64,000 nt of DNA from Deltaproteobacteria bacterium (lineage in GTDB: Bacteria; Desulfobacterota; DSM-4660; Desulfatiglandales; Desulfatiglandaceae): positions 1 to 64,000 of the forward strand of contig JAIPDI010000008.1 of NCBI GenBank assembly GCA_021737785.1, in the 5' to 3' direction. A program made the position numbers and the translations under genes. This document shows positions 34,483-43,840 of this stretch, one piece after another (positions within the stretch are counted from its first letter, which is position 1; each line of letters begins with the position of its first letter). The notes under the pieces were generated by a model. It saw only the letters and a list, made by a program, of their open reading frames with translations, ran no database searches and was not told the origin of the DNA.

Positions 34483-35783
34483 GCCTTTTTACGGCTAGTC
34501 TAATCTTCATTGTCATGCTCCTTATATTGTTACTACTGCGCATGTCTGTTGGACTTGCCATGGCTCTTATCGGATTTATTGGTTTTGCCTACATAACGAA
34601 TATGGGAGGCGCATACGGTCAGCTAAGGATTGTTCCAATTAGTCTTACAGCGAATTATGACTACTGCGTGATCCCGCTCTTTATGCTTATGGGTTCACTC
34701 GGATATCACTGTGGGTTAAGCCAGGATCTCTATTATGGTGCACACAAATGGGTTGGCGATTTGCCTGGGGGACTCGCCATAGCAACTGTACTAGGATGCT
34801 GCGGTTTTGCCGCAGTATGTGGATCGACGCTGGCAACAGCGGCAACAATGGGGATGGTAGCGTTGCCGGAAATGAAAAAGTACAATTATGATCCCGCACT
34901 TGCAACTGGTGTTGTAGCGTCCGGGGGATCCCTTGGCATCCTGATACCACCCAGTTCTATTTTTATAATCTATGGGTTGCTTACCGAACAATCGATTGGC
35001 AGCCTCTTCATAGCAGGTATTCTTCCAGGACTTCTACTCGCTGGTTTGTTCATTGTTGTAATTTATATAATGGTGAAGGTGAATCCTACGCTCGGTCCTC
35101 CGACAGAGAGAATACCGTTAAAAGAAAAGGTGGCTTCAATCAAGCATATGTGGCCGGTCCTGGGCCTATTCTTAGTGATTATGGGTGGGCTTTACATGGG
35201 TCTTTTTACACCAACGGAGGCAGCAGGGGTTGGTGCATTTGGGGCACTTCTAACCGGCCTCATAAAGAAAAGATTAACCTGGCAGAAACTGATTGCATCT
35301 TTGTTGGAAGCAATACAATCAACCGCCATGATTTTCGTTATAATCATTGGCGCCATGATTTTTGGATATTTTTTAACGGCAAGCCGGTTTACTGCCGGTC
35401 TAGCTGACTTTGTCGCCGGCTTTGAGGCATCACGCTATGTAATTTTGCTGGGGGTTACATTGGTCTACATAGTTCTAGGCTTGCTCATGGACACTTTGTC
35501 GATGGTCATCCTCACTGTGCCAATTTTTTTCCCGCTAATAATCAAACTGGGATTCGATCCCCTGTGGTTTGGTGTAATAATGGTGCTGATATCGGAAATG
35601 AGCGTTATTACACCGCCTGTCGGCATGAATGTTTACGTACTTCGCGGAATTGCAAAAGATGTTCCTATGTTCACTATATTCCGGGGTACGCTGCCGTTTT
35701 TTGCCGTAATGGTTTTATGCATTATAATAATTACCATTTTTCCCCAAATCGCGCTTTTCCTGCCCAACATTATGGGAAATTGA
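34479..35783 (+). CDS. dctM: TRAP transporter large permease DctM
   Basis: A 434-residue integral membrane protein with about twelve helices, overlapping dctQ by 4 nt (ATGA). Motifs include CCGFAAVCGSTLATAATMGMVALPEM, ATGVVASGGSLGILIPPSS, FTPTEAAGVGAFGALL and SEMSVITPPVGMNVYVLRGIA. It forms the sodium-coupled channel of the TRAP system with DctQ. Normal length. Confidence 0.94.
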   Translation: MSLFTASLIFIVMLLILLLLRMSVGLAMALIGFIGFAYITNMGGAYGQLRIVPISLTANYDYCVIPLFMLMGSLGYHCGLSQDLYYGAHKWVGDLPGGLAIATVLGCCGFAAVCGSTLATAATMGMVALPEMKKYNYDPALATGVVASGGSLGILIPPSSIFIIYGLLTEQSIGSLFIAGILPGLLLAGLFIVVIYIMVKVNPTLGPPTERIPLKEKVASIKHMWPVLGLFLVIMGGLYMGLFTPTEAAGVGAFGALLTGLIKKRLTWQKLIASLLEAIQSTAMIFVIIIGAMIFGYFLTASRFTAGLADFVAGFEASRYVILLGVTLVYIVLGLLMDTLSMVILTVPIFFPLIIKLGFDPLWFGVIMVLISEMSVITPPVGMNVYVLRGIAKDVPMFTIFRGTLPFFAVMVLCIIIITIFPQIALFLPNIMGN

Positions 35784-35831
35784 TTAGCGGGATTTGTAAT
35801 GACAAATGGGGGAAGTTGAGAAGGAGGTAAA

Positions 35832-37223
35832 ATGATGAGCATAACTAGAGATCTTGTACGCTACGTTATAGGAGCACGTTTCGACGACATTCCCCGGGAG
35901 GCTGTTGACAGAACGAAGAAATTCATTTTGGACGAGATCGGAAATGCGCTCGGCGGATCTGTTTTGAAATCCGGCAAAATAATTATAGAGTGGGCTAAGC
36001 AGATGGGAGGTTCGCCCGAATCTACGATACTTTCGGACGGTACAAAGGTTCCGGTAGGGATTGCCTCAGGCGTCAATACGCAGCTATGTATGGGTCTAGA
36101 ACTGATGGAGACCTACAAAAACAAGAGTCATCCTGGATCAGGAATGGTGATGACAGCCCTGGGACTTGGGGAGAGGAACCAAATTAGCGGCAAGGATATT
36201 TTGACTGCGGTATGTACGTCATATGATGTGACAGGACGAATCATAGATGCAACTTTTCCGTCTCCTGAGCATAAACAGAAAGTATGGAACCAAAACTGGC
36301 AAGGATGCGGGTCTTTAGTTGTAGCGCTAAAACTTTTGGGGTTGACTGAAGAACAGGGGATGAATGCATTTGGTATGGGCCTAGGCCAAGGACCTACAAT
36401 GAACGTTCACAACATCCTTTATGTCCCTGGTTCGATGTCGAAGCTGGGTAATCAATTTCACAGCTTTGTTGCCATAAACGGAGCCATTCTCGCTAAATTG
36501 GGTTACACCGGCTTTCACGAAATCCTTGATGACCCATATCCGTACTGGACAACCATATCAGACAGGAACGATTGGGAGACTTACACAAAAGGCTTGGGTG
36601 AAGACTTCTTGATTACGAGTGCGATGGCATTCAAACCATGGCCGACATGTAGGTGGGCACAGCCTGGAATTCAATCTCTGTTAGAAATCATGGCCTCTGA
36701 AGGCTTAACACCATCCGATATTCAAGAGGTAACATTCCACGCACATGACAAGATTACAAGCTACCCATATGACAATATCAATCCGATTAATCCGGAAGAC
36801 GCTTACTGGAGTGTACCTTGGGCATTCGCAAATGCTGCGATCGGCTACAAGATTGGACCTGCTTGGTATATAGAGGAACGTTTCAGCGATATCGAAATGC
36901 CTGAGTTCATGCGCAAGGTTAAGATCAAGACATTGCCCGATGCAGTGGAGGCTTTTGCAAAAGAGCCTGAGAAATCGATCACCTTGCTAGAGATCAAAAC
37001 TGACCAGGGTAAAACCTTTACGAAAAGGACAACGTACTGCAAGGGAGATCCGCAACAACCGATGACGGACGATGAAATTGTCGAAAAATTTCTCTCTCAA
37101 ACGACGGATGTCATTTCTGAAGATCAGTCGCGCCAAATAATCAAACTGGTCGAACAATTAGAAAACCTACCGGATATTACAGAGATTATGAGATTGGTTT
37201 ATCAGTCGCTGAACAGTGAATAA
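35832..37223 (+). CDS. MmgE/PrpD family protein
   Basis: A 463-residue protein of the MmgE/PrpD family, which includes 2-methylcitrate dehydratase, cis-aconitate decarboxylase and iminodisuccinate epimerase. Visible: RTKKFILDEIGNALGGS (helical N-terminal part), ELMETYKNKSHPGSGMV, FKPWPTCRWAQPGIQSLLE and a C-terminal Rossmann-like lid. The ribosome site AGAAGGAGG is excellent. The real reaction in this subfamily cannot be told from sequence; members beside TRAP transporters and hydroxyacid oxidases may dehydrate or epimerise a di- or tricarboxylate. Second block of the TRAP operon, 13 nt before the FAD oxidase. Confidence 0.88.
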   Translation: MMSITRDLVRYVIGARFDDIPREAVDRTKKFILDEIGNALGGSVLKSGKIIIEWAKQMGGSPESTILSDGTKVPVGIASGVNTQLCMGLELMETYKNKSHPGSGMVMTALGLGERNQISGKDILTAVCTSYDVTGRIIDATFPSPEHKQKVWNQNWQGCGSLVVALKLLGLTEEQGMNAFGMGLGQGPTMNVHNILYVPGSMSKLGNQFHSFVAINGAILAKLGYTGFHEILDDPYPYWTTISDRNDWETYTKGLGEDFLITSAMAFKPWPTCRWAQPGIQSLLEIMASEGLTPSDIQEVTFHAHDKITSYPYDNINPINPEDAYWSVPWAFANAAIGYKIGPAWYIEERFSDIEMPEFMRKVKIKTLPDAVEAFAKEPEKSITLLEIKTDQGKTFTKRTTYCKGDPQQPMTDDEIVEKFLSQTTDVISEDQSRQIIKLVEQLENLPDITEIMRLVYQSLNSE

Positions 37224-37235
37224 GGGGCCAATAGA

Positions 37236-38642
37236 ATGCAAAGCATCTATGACAAAGTAAAGGACATAGTTGGCGAGAAGAACATATCTGAGAATTATTT
37301 TGAGTTAATTAATAATACTCTTGACGCGTTTCCGTATGAGTTGGATCTTGAAGCCCATGAGAAGCTTCCGATTATTGTCGCAAAGCCCAAGGATGAGACC
37401 GAGGTGAGCGAGATTTTCAAGCTGGCGAATAGGGAAAATGTCCCTGTTTACCCTCGAGGATCAGGCACAAGCTTCACAGGCTCAGCAAGGGCAGCTGAAC
37501 CAGGGATCATATTAAGCACTGGGAAAATGAACTTCATTGACGTTCATACGGATTTTGGATACTTCGAATGCGGTCCAGGAGCTACTGTAAATTCGGTTGA
37601 TATGTCATTGGCAGAGAGAGGTTATTTTTTGCCTGTCTACCCAGGGAGCAAGATTGTCGCAACTATGGGTGGAATGATGGCGGGTAATACCAGCGGTCAT
37701 ATAATAGATGCAAGTATCGGGAAGCCAGGAGACTATGTCTTGGGTCTGACAGTTGTTCTCCCTACAGGTGAAATACTCGAAACCGGTACAAAGGCATTAA
37801 GAAAGCCTTCTGGAACTGATCTCACCAAATTCTTTGTGGGAAATGATGGATTGACGGGAATTGTCACGCGTATAAGGATGAGATTGGTTCCAGCAAAGGA
37901 AAAGGCATTCGGGATTGCATATTTCGAAAAAGCAGAATCCGTCGCGCGAGCTGTTGTAAGGATGTATAAGGAAAATGCTCCGGCACCGCTATTTATGGAG
38001 TTCATGGATAAACCAAGCACCACTATCGGCTTTGAACATGCTGGGCTTCCAATTCCTCCCGGGTGTTCGATATTTTTTGCCTCGCTGGGGTCGTCTAAAG
38101 AAGAGGCTTCTCACAATGCTCAAGAATTATTGCACGTGATGAGAAAGGAAGGCCCCATAAAGGCAGAAGAAATTCAAGATATGGCTGAATGGGCCAAGAT
38201 ATGGAGCGCAAGAGAGGTCATTATTGCATCGCTGATGCAGAAGCATAATGGTCAGTTTACTGGTCCTGAAATCGTTTCTACTCTTGCAAATGTTGTTGAA
38301 TGCATTAAGGAACTGGAGCATTACACGGAAAAGAAACCTGTGTTCAGAGATATTCCTCTATACCTATTCGGCCATATTGGAGCCCTGACATTTCATCCAA
38401 CCCTTATTGTGCCAAAGGATTTGGACAATGAGACAAAGAGAAAAATAGTTGACGCAGAATTCGAAATCGAAACTGAGATGAATTTGAGGTTTGGAACATG
38501 CGGAGGCGAGTGGGGCCAATTTGGAAAGCGTAATTCATTTTACAGGCGAAGATATGGCGACAAGGCTTATGAACTTGTGAAACAAATAAAGGCTGTCTTT
38601 GATCCAAATGATATTCTCAATCGTGGGTTTTTGGCCAATTAG
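37236..38642 (+). CDS. FAD-linked oxidase, GlcD/D-lactate dehydrogenase-like
   Basis: A 468-residue flavoprotein of the VAO/PCMH family. The FAD-binding domain holds PVYPRGSGTSFTGSARAAEPGIILSTGKMNFID and MGGMMAGNTSGH. The C-terminus GTCGGEWGQFGKRNSFYRRR and FDPNDILNRG corresponds to the GlcD-type end, but the usual GEHG is GEWG, so the active site differs from glycolate oxidase. It likely oxidises a 2-hydroxy acid and passes electrons to the Fe-S protein encoded next (38712). Confidence 0.9.
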   Translation: MQSIYDKVKDIVGEKNISENYFELINNTLDAFPYELDLEAHEKLPIIVAKPKDETEVSEIFKLANRENVPVYPRGSGTSFTGSARAAEPGIILSTGKMNFIDVHTDFGYFECGPGATVNSVDMSLAERGYFLPVYPGSKIVATMGGMMAGNTSGHIIDASIGKPGDYVLGLTVVLPTGEILETGTKALRKPSGTDLTKFFVGNDGLTGIVTRIRMRLVPAKEKAFGIAYFEKAESVARAVVRMYKENAPAPLFMEFMDKPSTTIGFEHAGLPIPPGCSIFFASLGSSKEEASHNAQELLHVMRKEGPIKAEEIQDMAEWAKIWSAREVIIASLMQKHNGQFTGPEIVSTLANVVECIKELEHYTEKKPVFRDIPLYLFGHIGALTFHPTLIVPKDLDNETKRKIVDAEFEIETEMNLRFGTCGGEWGQFGKRNSFYRRRYGDKAYELVKQIKAVFDPNDILNRGFLAN

Positions 38643-38711
38643 GGAGCGCATAAGATAGATCACTTGCAGCCGGATTTTTGTGTGCATCTATGAAAATACT
38701 CTTAAGGGACT

Positions 38712-39899
38712 ATGATGAAAGACATATATGAAAGCCGCAATGCTTTAGAAAACAGTATCCTCGAAGCTGTATCCAAATGTGTCAAGTGCCGTTTCTGTTT
38801 TACAAAGTGTCCGGTCTATGAAGTATCAGACGGCTGGGTAACTCAAGGAGGCTCTGGGATTACCCAGTCTCTTTATTATGGAGTAAAGTTCGGTACGATA
38901 AACAAGGATTTAAGAGATATCTTGATGAGATGTACCACTTGCCGAAGCTGTGAAATTATCTGTGAAAGGCTGATGTCGGGAGTCGGTTTGGTGGATGCTA
39001 TCAAGAAAGGACGTCAGCTCCTTTTCGAAGAAGAGATCATTCCAATACGGGAGCAGCAGAAGGCCTTGGAATCCCTCCAGACTGTGGGGAACCCCTATCT
39101 CAAGCCGCCCTCAAAAAGAACAGCCTGGGCTCATGGGTTGGATGTGAAACGCCTTGACCAAAATCCGGACAGTACTGCCATCCTGTATTTTGTGGGGTGC
39201 ACACCCGCCTACGATGAGCGGGTGCAGAAAGTAGCCCGGAGCATTGCGGGTATTCTGAAACAGGCTGGCGTTTCATTCGGTATCTTGGAACGGGAGAGGT
39301 GCTCAGGAGATACCGCCTTGGTAATGGGGGAAAAGGGGCTTTTTGAGGAGATGGCGGCAGAGAACTTGAAACTCATCGAGAAGGCGAAGGTGAGCACGAT
39401 CATCACAACCTCCCCACATGATTTCAATTCATTCCTGAAGGACTATCCCAACGAGATTCGAAAGATCAATATCATGCACTATACTCAGTTTTTGGCAGAG
39501 CTTTTGCAGCGCGGAGACCTCTCTTTCAAAAGGCAATTCAACAGAAAAGTGACCTACCATGATCCCTGCTACTTGGGAAAACACAACAATATCTATATGT
39601 ATCCTCGCGAGTTGATTAGAACGGTGCCAGGTCTTAAGCTTGTGGAGATGGAAAGAAATATGGAAAATAGCCTTTGTTGTGGGGGTGGTGGTGGCCGAAT
39701 GTGGGTGGATTTCGACGAGACTGTCCGGCTTTCTGAGATGCGGGTTCAAGAGGCGCTGGATACCGGAAGTCAGGTGTTAGTCACAGCCTGTCCTTTTTGT
39801 CTCATTAACTTCGAGGATGCCTTGAAGGTTATGGACAAGGAAAACCAATTGGTGGTGAAGGACGTCGCCGAGATTCTATTCGAATCTCTCGAACTTTGA
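38712..39899 (+). CDS. Fe-S protein of GlcF/HdrD type (CCG domains)
   Basis: A 395-residue electron-transfer protein. N-terminal two 4Fe-4S motifs CVKCRFCFTKCPVY and CTTCRSCEIICER; then two cysteine-rich CCG domains. The second is canonical (HDPCYLGKH, NSLCCGGGGGRMW and ACPFCLINFEDAL); the first is reduced to VGCTPAYDE and RERCSGDTA. It resembles glycolate oxidase GlcF and the HdrD family that passes electrons to quinone or heterodisulfide-like partners. Partner of the flavoprotein upstream. Confidence 0.9.
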   Translation: MMKDIYESRNALENSILEAVSKCVKCRFCFTKCPVYEVSDGWVTQGGSGITQSLYYGVKFGTINKDLRDILMRCTTCRSCEIICERLMSGVGLVDAIKKGRQLLFEEEIIPIREQQKALESLQTVGNPYLKPPSKRTAWAHGLDVKRLDQNPDSTAILYFVGCTPAYDERVQKVARSIAGILKQAGVSFGILERERCSGDTALVMGEKGLFEEMAAENLKLIEKAKVSTIITTSPHDFNSFLKDYPNEIRKINIMHYTQFLAELLQRGDLSFKRQFNRKVTYHDPCYLGKHNNIYMYPRELIRTVPGLKLVEMERNMENSLCCGGGGGRMWVDFDETVRLSEMRVQEALDTGSQVLVTACPFCLINFEDALKVMDKENQLVVKDVAEILFESLEL

Positions 39900-39968
39900 C
39901 AGCAAGGCTGACAGCTTTCTGCAGATATCTTAATCTGACTATGAATTATGGGGGTAATAGGAAGAAAT

Positions 39969-40385
39969 ATGATTCCGAATAAGTTAGGCGAAGATGGATG
40001 GAAAGAGCGTTCAGCGGGAAAGCCCAGCATTCCTATCTACAGGCACCGAGTCTACAAACTTGAAAAAAACATCGAGTGGAAATCCCATCCAATGAACCAT
40101 CGGCTCATGATGGGCCTCCTCCTTACAAACAACGAAGATGGGGTTGGGTTCACTTTAATCCGAGGCCACATCCCTAGCGGTGAAACCGTGGCAGAGCACA
40201 CCCATGATTTCCATGACATCCTTTACCCGCTTTCCGGCAAAGGAAAAATCTGGGTTGAGGGTGTCGGTGATCTAGAGCTCACTAAGGGCGTATTGGTCAA
40301 CGTGCCGCCAGGCACCTCTCACAAGCTCTACGATGTTACAGAGGATCTCGAATTGTTGGATATCTTCACCGGCCCTGTTATCTGA
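39969..40385 (+). CDS. Cupin-domain protein
   Basis: A 138-residue single cupin. Motif 1 is GETVAEHTHDFHDILYPLSGKG (His ligands plus no canonical Glu), motif 2 is VPPGTSHKLYD. It could be an isomerase, a dioxygenase-like enzyme or a sensor. The ATG at 39969 has AGGAAG just upstream; the earlier in-frame ATG at 39948 has none. Co-directional with the oxidase operon, 69 nt after it. Confidence 0.8.
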   Translation: MIPNKLGEDGWKERSAGKPSIPIYRHRVYKLEKNIEWKSHPMNHRLMMGLLLTNNEDGVGFTLIRGHIPSGETVAEHTHDFHDILYPLSGKGKIWVEGVGDLELTKGVLVNVPPGTSHKLYDVTEDLELLDIFTGPVI

Positions 40386-40492
40386 TGCCCTGTCCGGAGT
40401 TAGATTACTCTGGTGGCATTTTGCGGACAGGCTTCTGTGAAAAGACAAAATGATTGCATGGATAAATGTAGACGAAAAGGAGGTCTAGATTC

Positions 40493-41563
40493 ATGATGCT
40501 TAAAGAGGACCGCATGACCGGCCGGGAAAGAATAGATGCGCTGCTTGCACACAGAATGCCTGACCGAGTTCCTATCAATATGATTACAGTTGGTTTTCCC
40601 TGCAAAAATGCGGGTCTTCCGATAGCTGTGGGATATTCAGAATTGGAGAAGTACTTTCAGGCTTTTCTTTGGACTGCTGAACAGTATGGATGGGACCTAT
40701 TTCCCCAATGTTGTTCTCATATAGTTCTGGCGGCTGCAGATTTTGGAGGTGAGTTTCGTCTCCCGAAAGGGGAGTTCGAAGGGGCTCCGGTGGTTACTTC
40801 ATTCCCTGTGAATACAGAAAAGGATGCCGAAGATCTTAAATTGCCAGACCCAAGATCTAGCGATCGGATAAACAAGGCCATGAAATTGTCGAAGATGCAG
40901 GTTGAACATGATATTCTAGCAACCTTCGTTACCCGCTCCCCTTTCACAGTGGCCGCAAACCTTTGCGGGCTCGACAAGTTCTCCCGATGGATGATGAAAA
41001 AGCCTGAACTCTGCGATAGGTTGTTAGATTTGGCAATCAATCACATTTTCAATGTGCTGGACTGGTGGGTAGAAACCTTTGGTCCTGATCGTATTTTCGC
41101 CTTTTTGACCTCTCCAAGCGAGTCAAACCAGGTAATCTCTCCAAAAATGTTCAAGCGGTTTGCACTTCCTTATCATCTGGAATACCACAGGCGGTTGCGG
41201 GATCTTGGTATCAATCGTTTTTTGTTCCATATTTGTGGGGATCAGAATTTCAATCTTCCCCTGCTCGCCGAAGCTGCGCTGTGGCCCCACCCGAGTCTTC
41301 TAAGTTTTGGTCACGAGGTTGATTTAGAAAAGGCAGCTGAGTATTTTCCGGAAGATATTATCTACGGGAACATAGATACCACCATAATTCAGATGGGAAG
41401 CCCTCGGGAGGTTTACGATTGTGCGGTTGGGATAATTGAAAAAGGTCGAAGAGCACCAGGCGGATTTGTGCTGTCTGCAGGATGTGAGCTACCACCCATG
41501 GTTCCACCTGCCAATGTCTTTGCCATCACTAAAGCGGTTGACGATTTTGGGTGGTATGTCTAG
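40493..41563 (+). CDS. UroD-superfamily protein with MtaA/MtbA-type zinc motif
   Basis: A 356-residue TIM-barrel protein of the uroporphyrinogen decarboxylase superfamily (MTGRERIDALLAHRMPDRVP start). It carries His-x-Cys in LFHICGDQN and a distal Cys in SAGCELPP, the three ligands that hold zinc in corrinoid methyltransferases MtaA and MtbA, where zinc activates a thiol that receives a methyl group. Therefore a methyl- or thiol-transferase is likelier than heme biosynthesis. AAAAGGAGG precedes the ATG. No corrinoid protein of the MtaC type is adjacent, although a cobalamin protein is encoded at 5767 for another system. Confidence 0.85.
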   Translation: MMLKEDRMTGRERIDALLAHRMPDRVPINMITVGFPCKNAGLPIAVGYSELEKYFQAFLWTAEQYGWDLFPQCCSHIVLAAADFGGEFRLPKGEFEGAPVVTSFPVNTEKDAEDLKLPDPRSSDRINKAMKLSKMQVEHDILATFVTRSPFTVAANLCGLDKFSRWMMKKPELCDRLLDLAINHIFNVLDWWVETFGPDRIFAFLTSPSESNQVISPKMFKRFALPYHLEYHRRLRDLGINRFLFHICGDQNFNLPLLAEAALWPHPSLLSFGHEVDLEKAAEYFPEDIIYGNIDTTIIQMGSPREVYDCAVGIIEKGRRAPGGFVLSAGCELPPMVPPANVFAITKAVDDFGWYV

Positions 41564-41936
41564 GAGGACGCTTATATGATGCACTTTCGATAAGACCATT
41601 ACGCGAAATCTATTTCAACGCATTCCTTTTCACTTGGAGATGCTTTTGTCTCTTTTTTTAATGAGGAAAGCACAATTGAAAATGGAATAGAACCTTAATA
41701 TTGGTAGCCTCTTGAGATAGGAATAAGGGCACCAAGCATTTGCAGTTTGTTGGACGGCTGACAAAGAGGCAAGCAATCTGTTTTCCCTGATGCTTCCAGC
41801 TTCTTGAAATGTCTACCAGAACTTATATTTTTTCGTTATTTTTCAAACGCTCTCTAAAAAGGCTTTTGGACCTCCCAAGATTTGGGTTGTGTTTGAATCC
41901 CACCAATAACTAAAGTAAGAAAGGTTTTGAAACTAT
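41564..41936. other. Intergenic stretch, nothing recognised
   Basis: 373 bp of AT-rich sequence between the UroD-like and HAD genes. No credible open frame, RNA fold or repeat was seen. The HAD gene may have its own promoter in it. Confidence 0.5.
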
Positions 41937-42641
41937 ATGGAAGAAGTTAAAGGATTGTTTTTTGACGTAGGTGGGACTGTTTTCGACTGGAAAAATACAG
42001 TCCGGTATGAAATTGAGAAACTAGCAAATGAAAAGAACCAGTTCATTGACGGCAACTCATTCGCGAATGATTGGCGATCAGAAATGTTCACAATTCATAC
42101 CCAGGTCCGATACGGAAACTTGCCTTGGATGAATTCAGACGATATGCATTTAGGTGCGCTCAAAAAGCTGGCAACTAAATACCCAATATTAGGCATCGTC
42201 GATCTTAAAAGCCTTTTGGAATCGACTTGGCATCATCTCAAAGCGTTTCCCGGTTCTCGTGAGGCGATCAATCGTTTACGAGGCCGATACACGGTAGTGG
42301 TTTTGACCATCTTGAACTGGAACAGCATAGTTAGCAGTTCAAAAGCTGCGGGCTTGCAATGGGATGGCATCTTGTCGTGTGAATTTCTAGGCTATTATAA
42401 ACCCTCTCTGCAGGCCTATTTGAAAGCAACTAGTTTTCTAGGGCTCGAACCAAAAGAAGGACTGATGGTAGCTGCTCACAAAGATGATTTGGCAGCCGCA
42501 AAGGCTGCTGGAATGCATACCGCCTATGTGAATGTTCCTGAAAAAGACAGTACGTTTCAAAATGTTGATCGATCGAGTGAGATTCCTTTTGATATTGAGG
42601 CAAGAGATTTTTTGGACTTGTGCGAAAAACTTCAAGTATAA
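41937..42641 (+). CDS. HAD-superfamily hydrolase (haloacid dehalogenase type)
   Basis: A 234-residue HAD hydrolase. Motif I FDVGGTVFDW carries the nucleophile Asp, motif II is LTILNWN, the Lys is in YYKPSLQAYL, motif IV is MVAAHKDDLAAAKAAGM, the pattern of (S)-2-haloacid dehalogenases. Nucleophile and Lys are present. Real substrate could be a phosphate ester or a 2-haloacid. The gene is co-directional with the TRAP cluster but has 373 nt upstream. Downstream lies the IS element. Confidence 0.85.
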   Translation: MEEVKGLFFDVGGTVFDWKNTVRYEIEKLANEKNQFIDGNSFANDWRSEMFTIHTQVRYGNLPWMNSDDMHLGALKKLATKYPILGIVDLKSLLESTWHHLKAFPGSREAINRLRGRYTVVVLTILNWNSIVSSSKAAGLQWDGILSCEFLGYYKPSLQAYLKATSFLGLEPKEGLMVAAHKDDLAAAKAAGMHTAYVNVPEKDSTFQNVDRSSEIPFDIEARDFLDLCEKLQV

Positions 42642-42655
42642 TTTCAGTCACCCCA

Positions 42656-43276
42656 CCTCCGGCACAGCCGGAGGCTTGAAATATGTGAACCGCTCAAAGC
42701 GGTGGAAAAACCACGGGCCACCTCAAAGGTGGCGGCCAGTTACTTGAAGAAGTTTAGCTGATCGATTCTTCGATCTTCTCTTTCTTGTTCTTTGATATAT
42801 TTCCGGATTGCCTCTTCGTCTCTGCCCACTGTAGACACATGGTATCCTCTGGCCCAAAAATGCTGCCCAGTAAAATTCTTCTTGCGTCCAGAGTATTCTC
42901 TTGCGATGTGTATTGCGCTTTTCCCCTTGATGAAGCCGACCACTTGAGAAACCGCATACTTGGGTGGAATTGAGATCAACACATGGGCATGATCTGGCAT
43001 GAGATGCCCTTCCAGTATCTCACATTCTCGTCTTTGGGCCAAGTCCCTCAACACTTCCCGCAAATACCTTCGCAAGTCGCCATACAGCTCCTTTTTCCGA
43101 TATTTGGGTATCCATGTTAGATGATATTTGCATTTCCACTTCGTATGACTTAAACTCTGTTCATTATTCATCTTAAAGCCTCTCTTTCTGTGAATTTTGA
43201 GCGGTTCACTCTAAGAGGGGCTTTCACATAATCCCGGAAATGTCAAACTTTAGGAGTCCTCCGGCACAGCCGAAGG
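42656..43276 (-). mobile_element. IS200/IS605-like element, transposase only
   Basis: A single Y1 transposase gene flanked by near-identical hairpins: CCTCCGGC-ACA-GCCGGAGG (42656-42674) and CCTCCGGC-ACA-GCCGAAGG (43258-43276). Inside the left end are two more hairpins, ACCGCT-CAA-AGCGGT (42689-42703) and GCCACCT-CAA-AGGTGGC (42717-42733). Subterminal hairpins recognised as single strands are typical of the family. No tnpB. Exact ends are not proven. The element closes the AT-rich TRAP region. Confidence 0.65.
42740..43171 (-). CDS. tnpA: IS200-family transposase TnpA (Y1, HUH)
   Basis: A 143-residue REP/IS200-type single-strand transposase. The start KWKCKYHLTWIPKYRKKELY is diagnostic; the HUH metal motif is in LMPDHAHVLISIPP and the catalytic Tyr in AIRKYIKEQE. 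Full length and intact, so it may be active. It cuts and joins DNA at hairpins such as those flanking the gene. Confidence 0.92.
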   Translation of the reverse strand: MNNEQSLSHTKWKCKYHLTWIPKYRKKELYGDLRRYLREVLRDLAQRRECEILEGHLMPDHAHVLISIPPKYAVSQVVGFIKGKSAIHIAREYSGRKKNFTGQHFWARGYHVSTVGRDEEAIRKYIKEQEREDRRIDQLNFFK

Positions 43277-43840
43277 TTTACCCTGGATTAATCAACCCGC
43301 CTGCAAACGACTAACTTGGTACGGCTAATCAGTGGGCTATCAGTAAATCTTTTGGCGATTGCATGGAGTGAAATTGTATAACATGCATTCATGCTCTTTC
43401 AAGGTTAGATCTGTCTATCAAATAGGGTTTTTTCATCCTCTCCCTTCCCCGAAGTCCCATTTCAATTCTCGCTTTTTTTTACGGTCTTTTGGACAGCGCT
43501 TATTTCATACAGTTAGAAAATTCATATGCTAATAGGGAATAGTAGGACATGACAGTTCTTAGGGCAAGTATAGTCCGAAATGTTGACAATTTGCGCGGCG
43601 ACTTTCTATCTTGTTTTGAGATGCGAAGTTTGTGTCCTGACTCACAGGGCTTACCACCTGGATATGTCAAGAACTCAGTGGCCTCGGAACGTGAGATAAC
43701 TGCCATCAAATGAAGCCTTTTGTGTCAACTTGGTTTGGCAGTCTTTCCATGCCTCCCGGGTGTCCGGCCCTTGATCGCCAATCCCGTATACTTTCATTCC
43801 TGTTGCGGTTTATGGATGCAATTGTTCTCAATCCATGCCT
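43277..43840. other. Intergenic stretch, nothing recognised
   Basis: 564 bp between the IS element and the M48 protease gene stop. Short open frames on both strands have no ribosome sites or family resemblance. It may include decayed sequence from the insertion. Confidence 0.5.
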
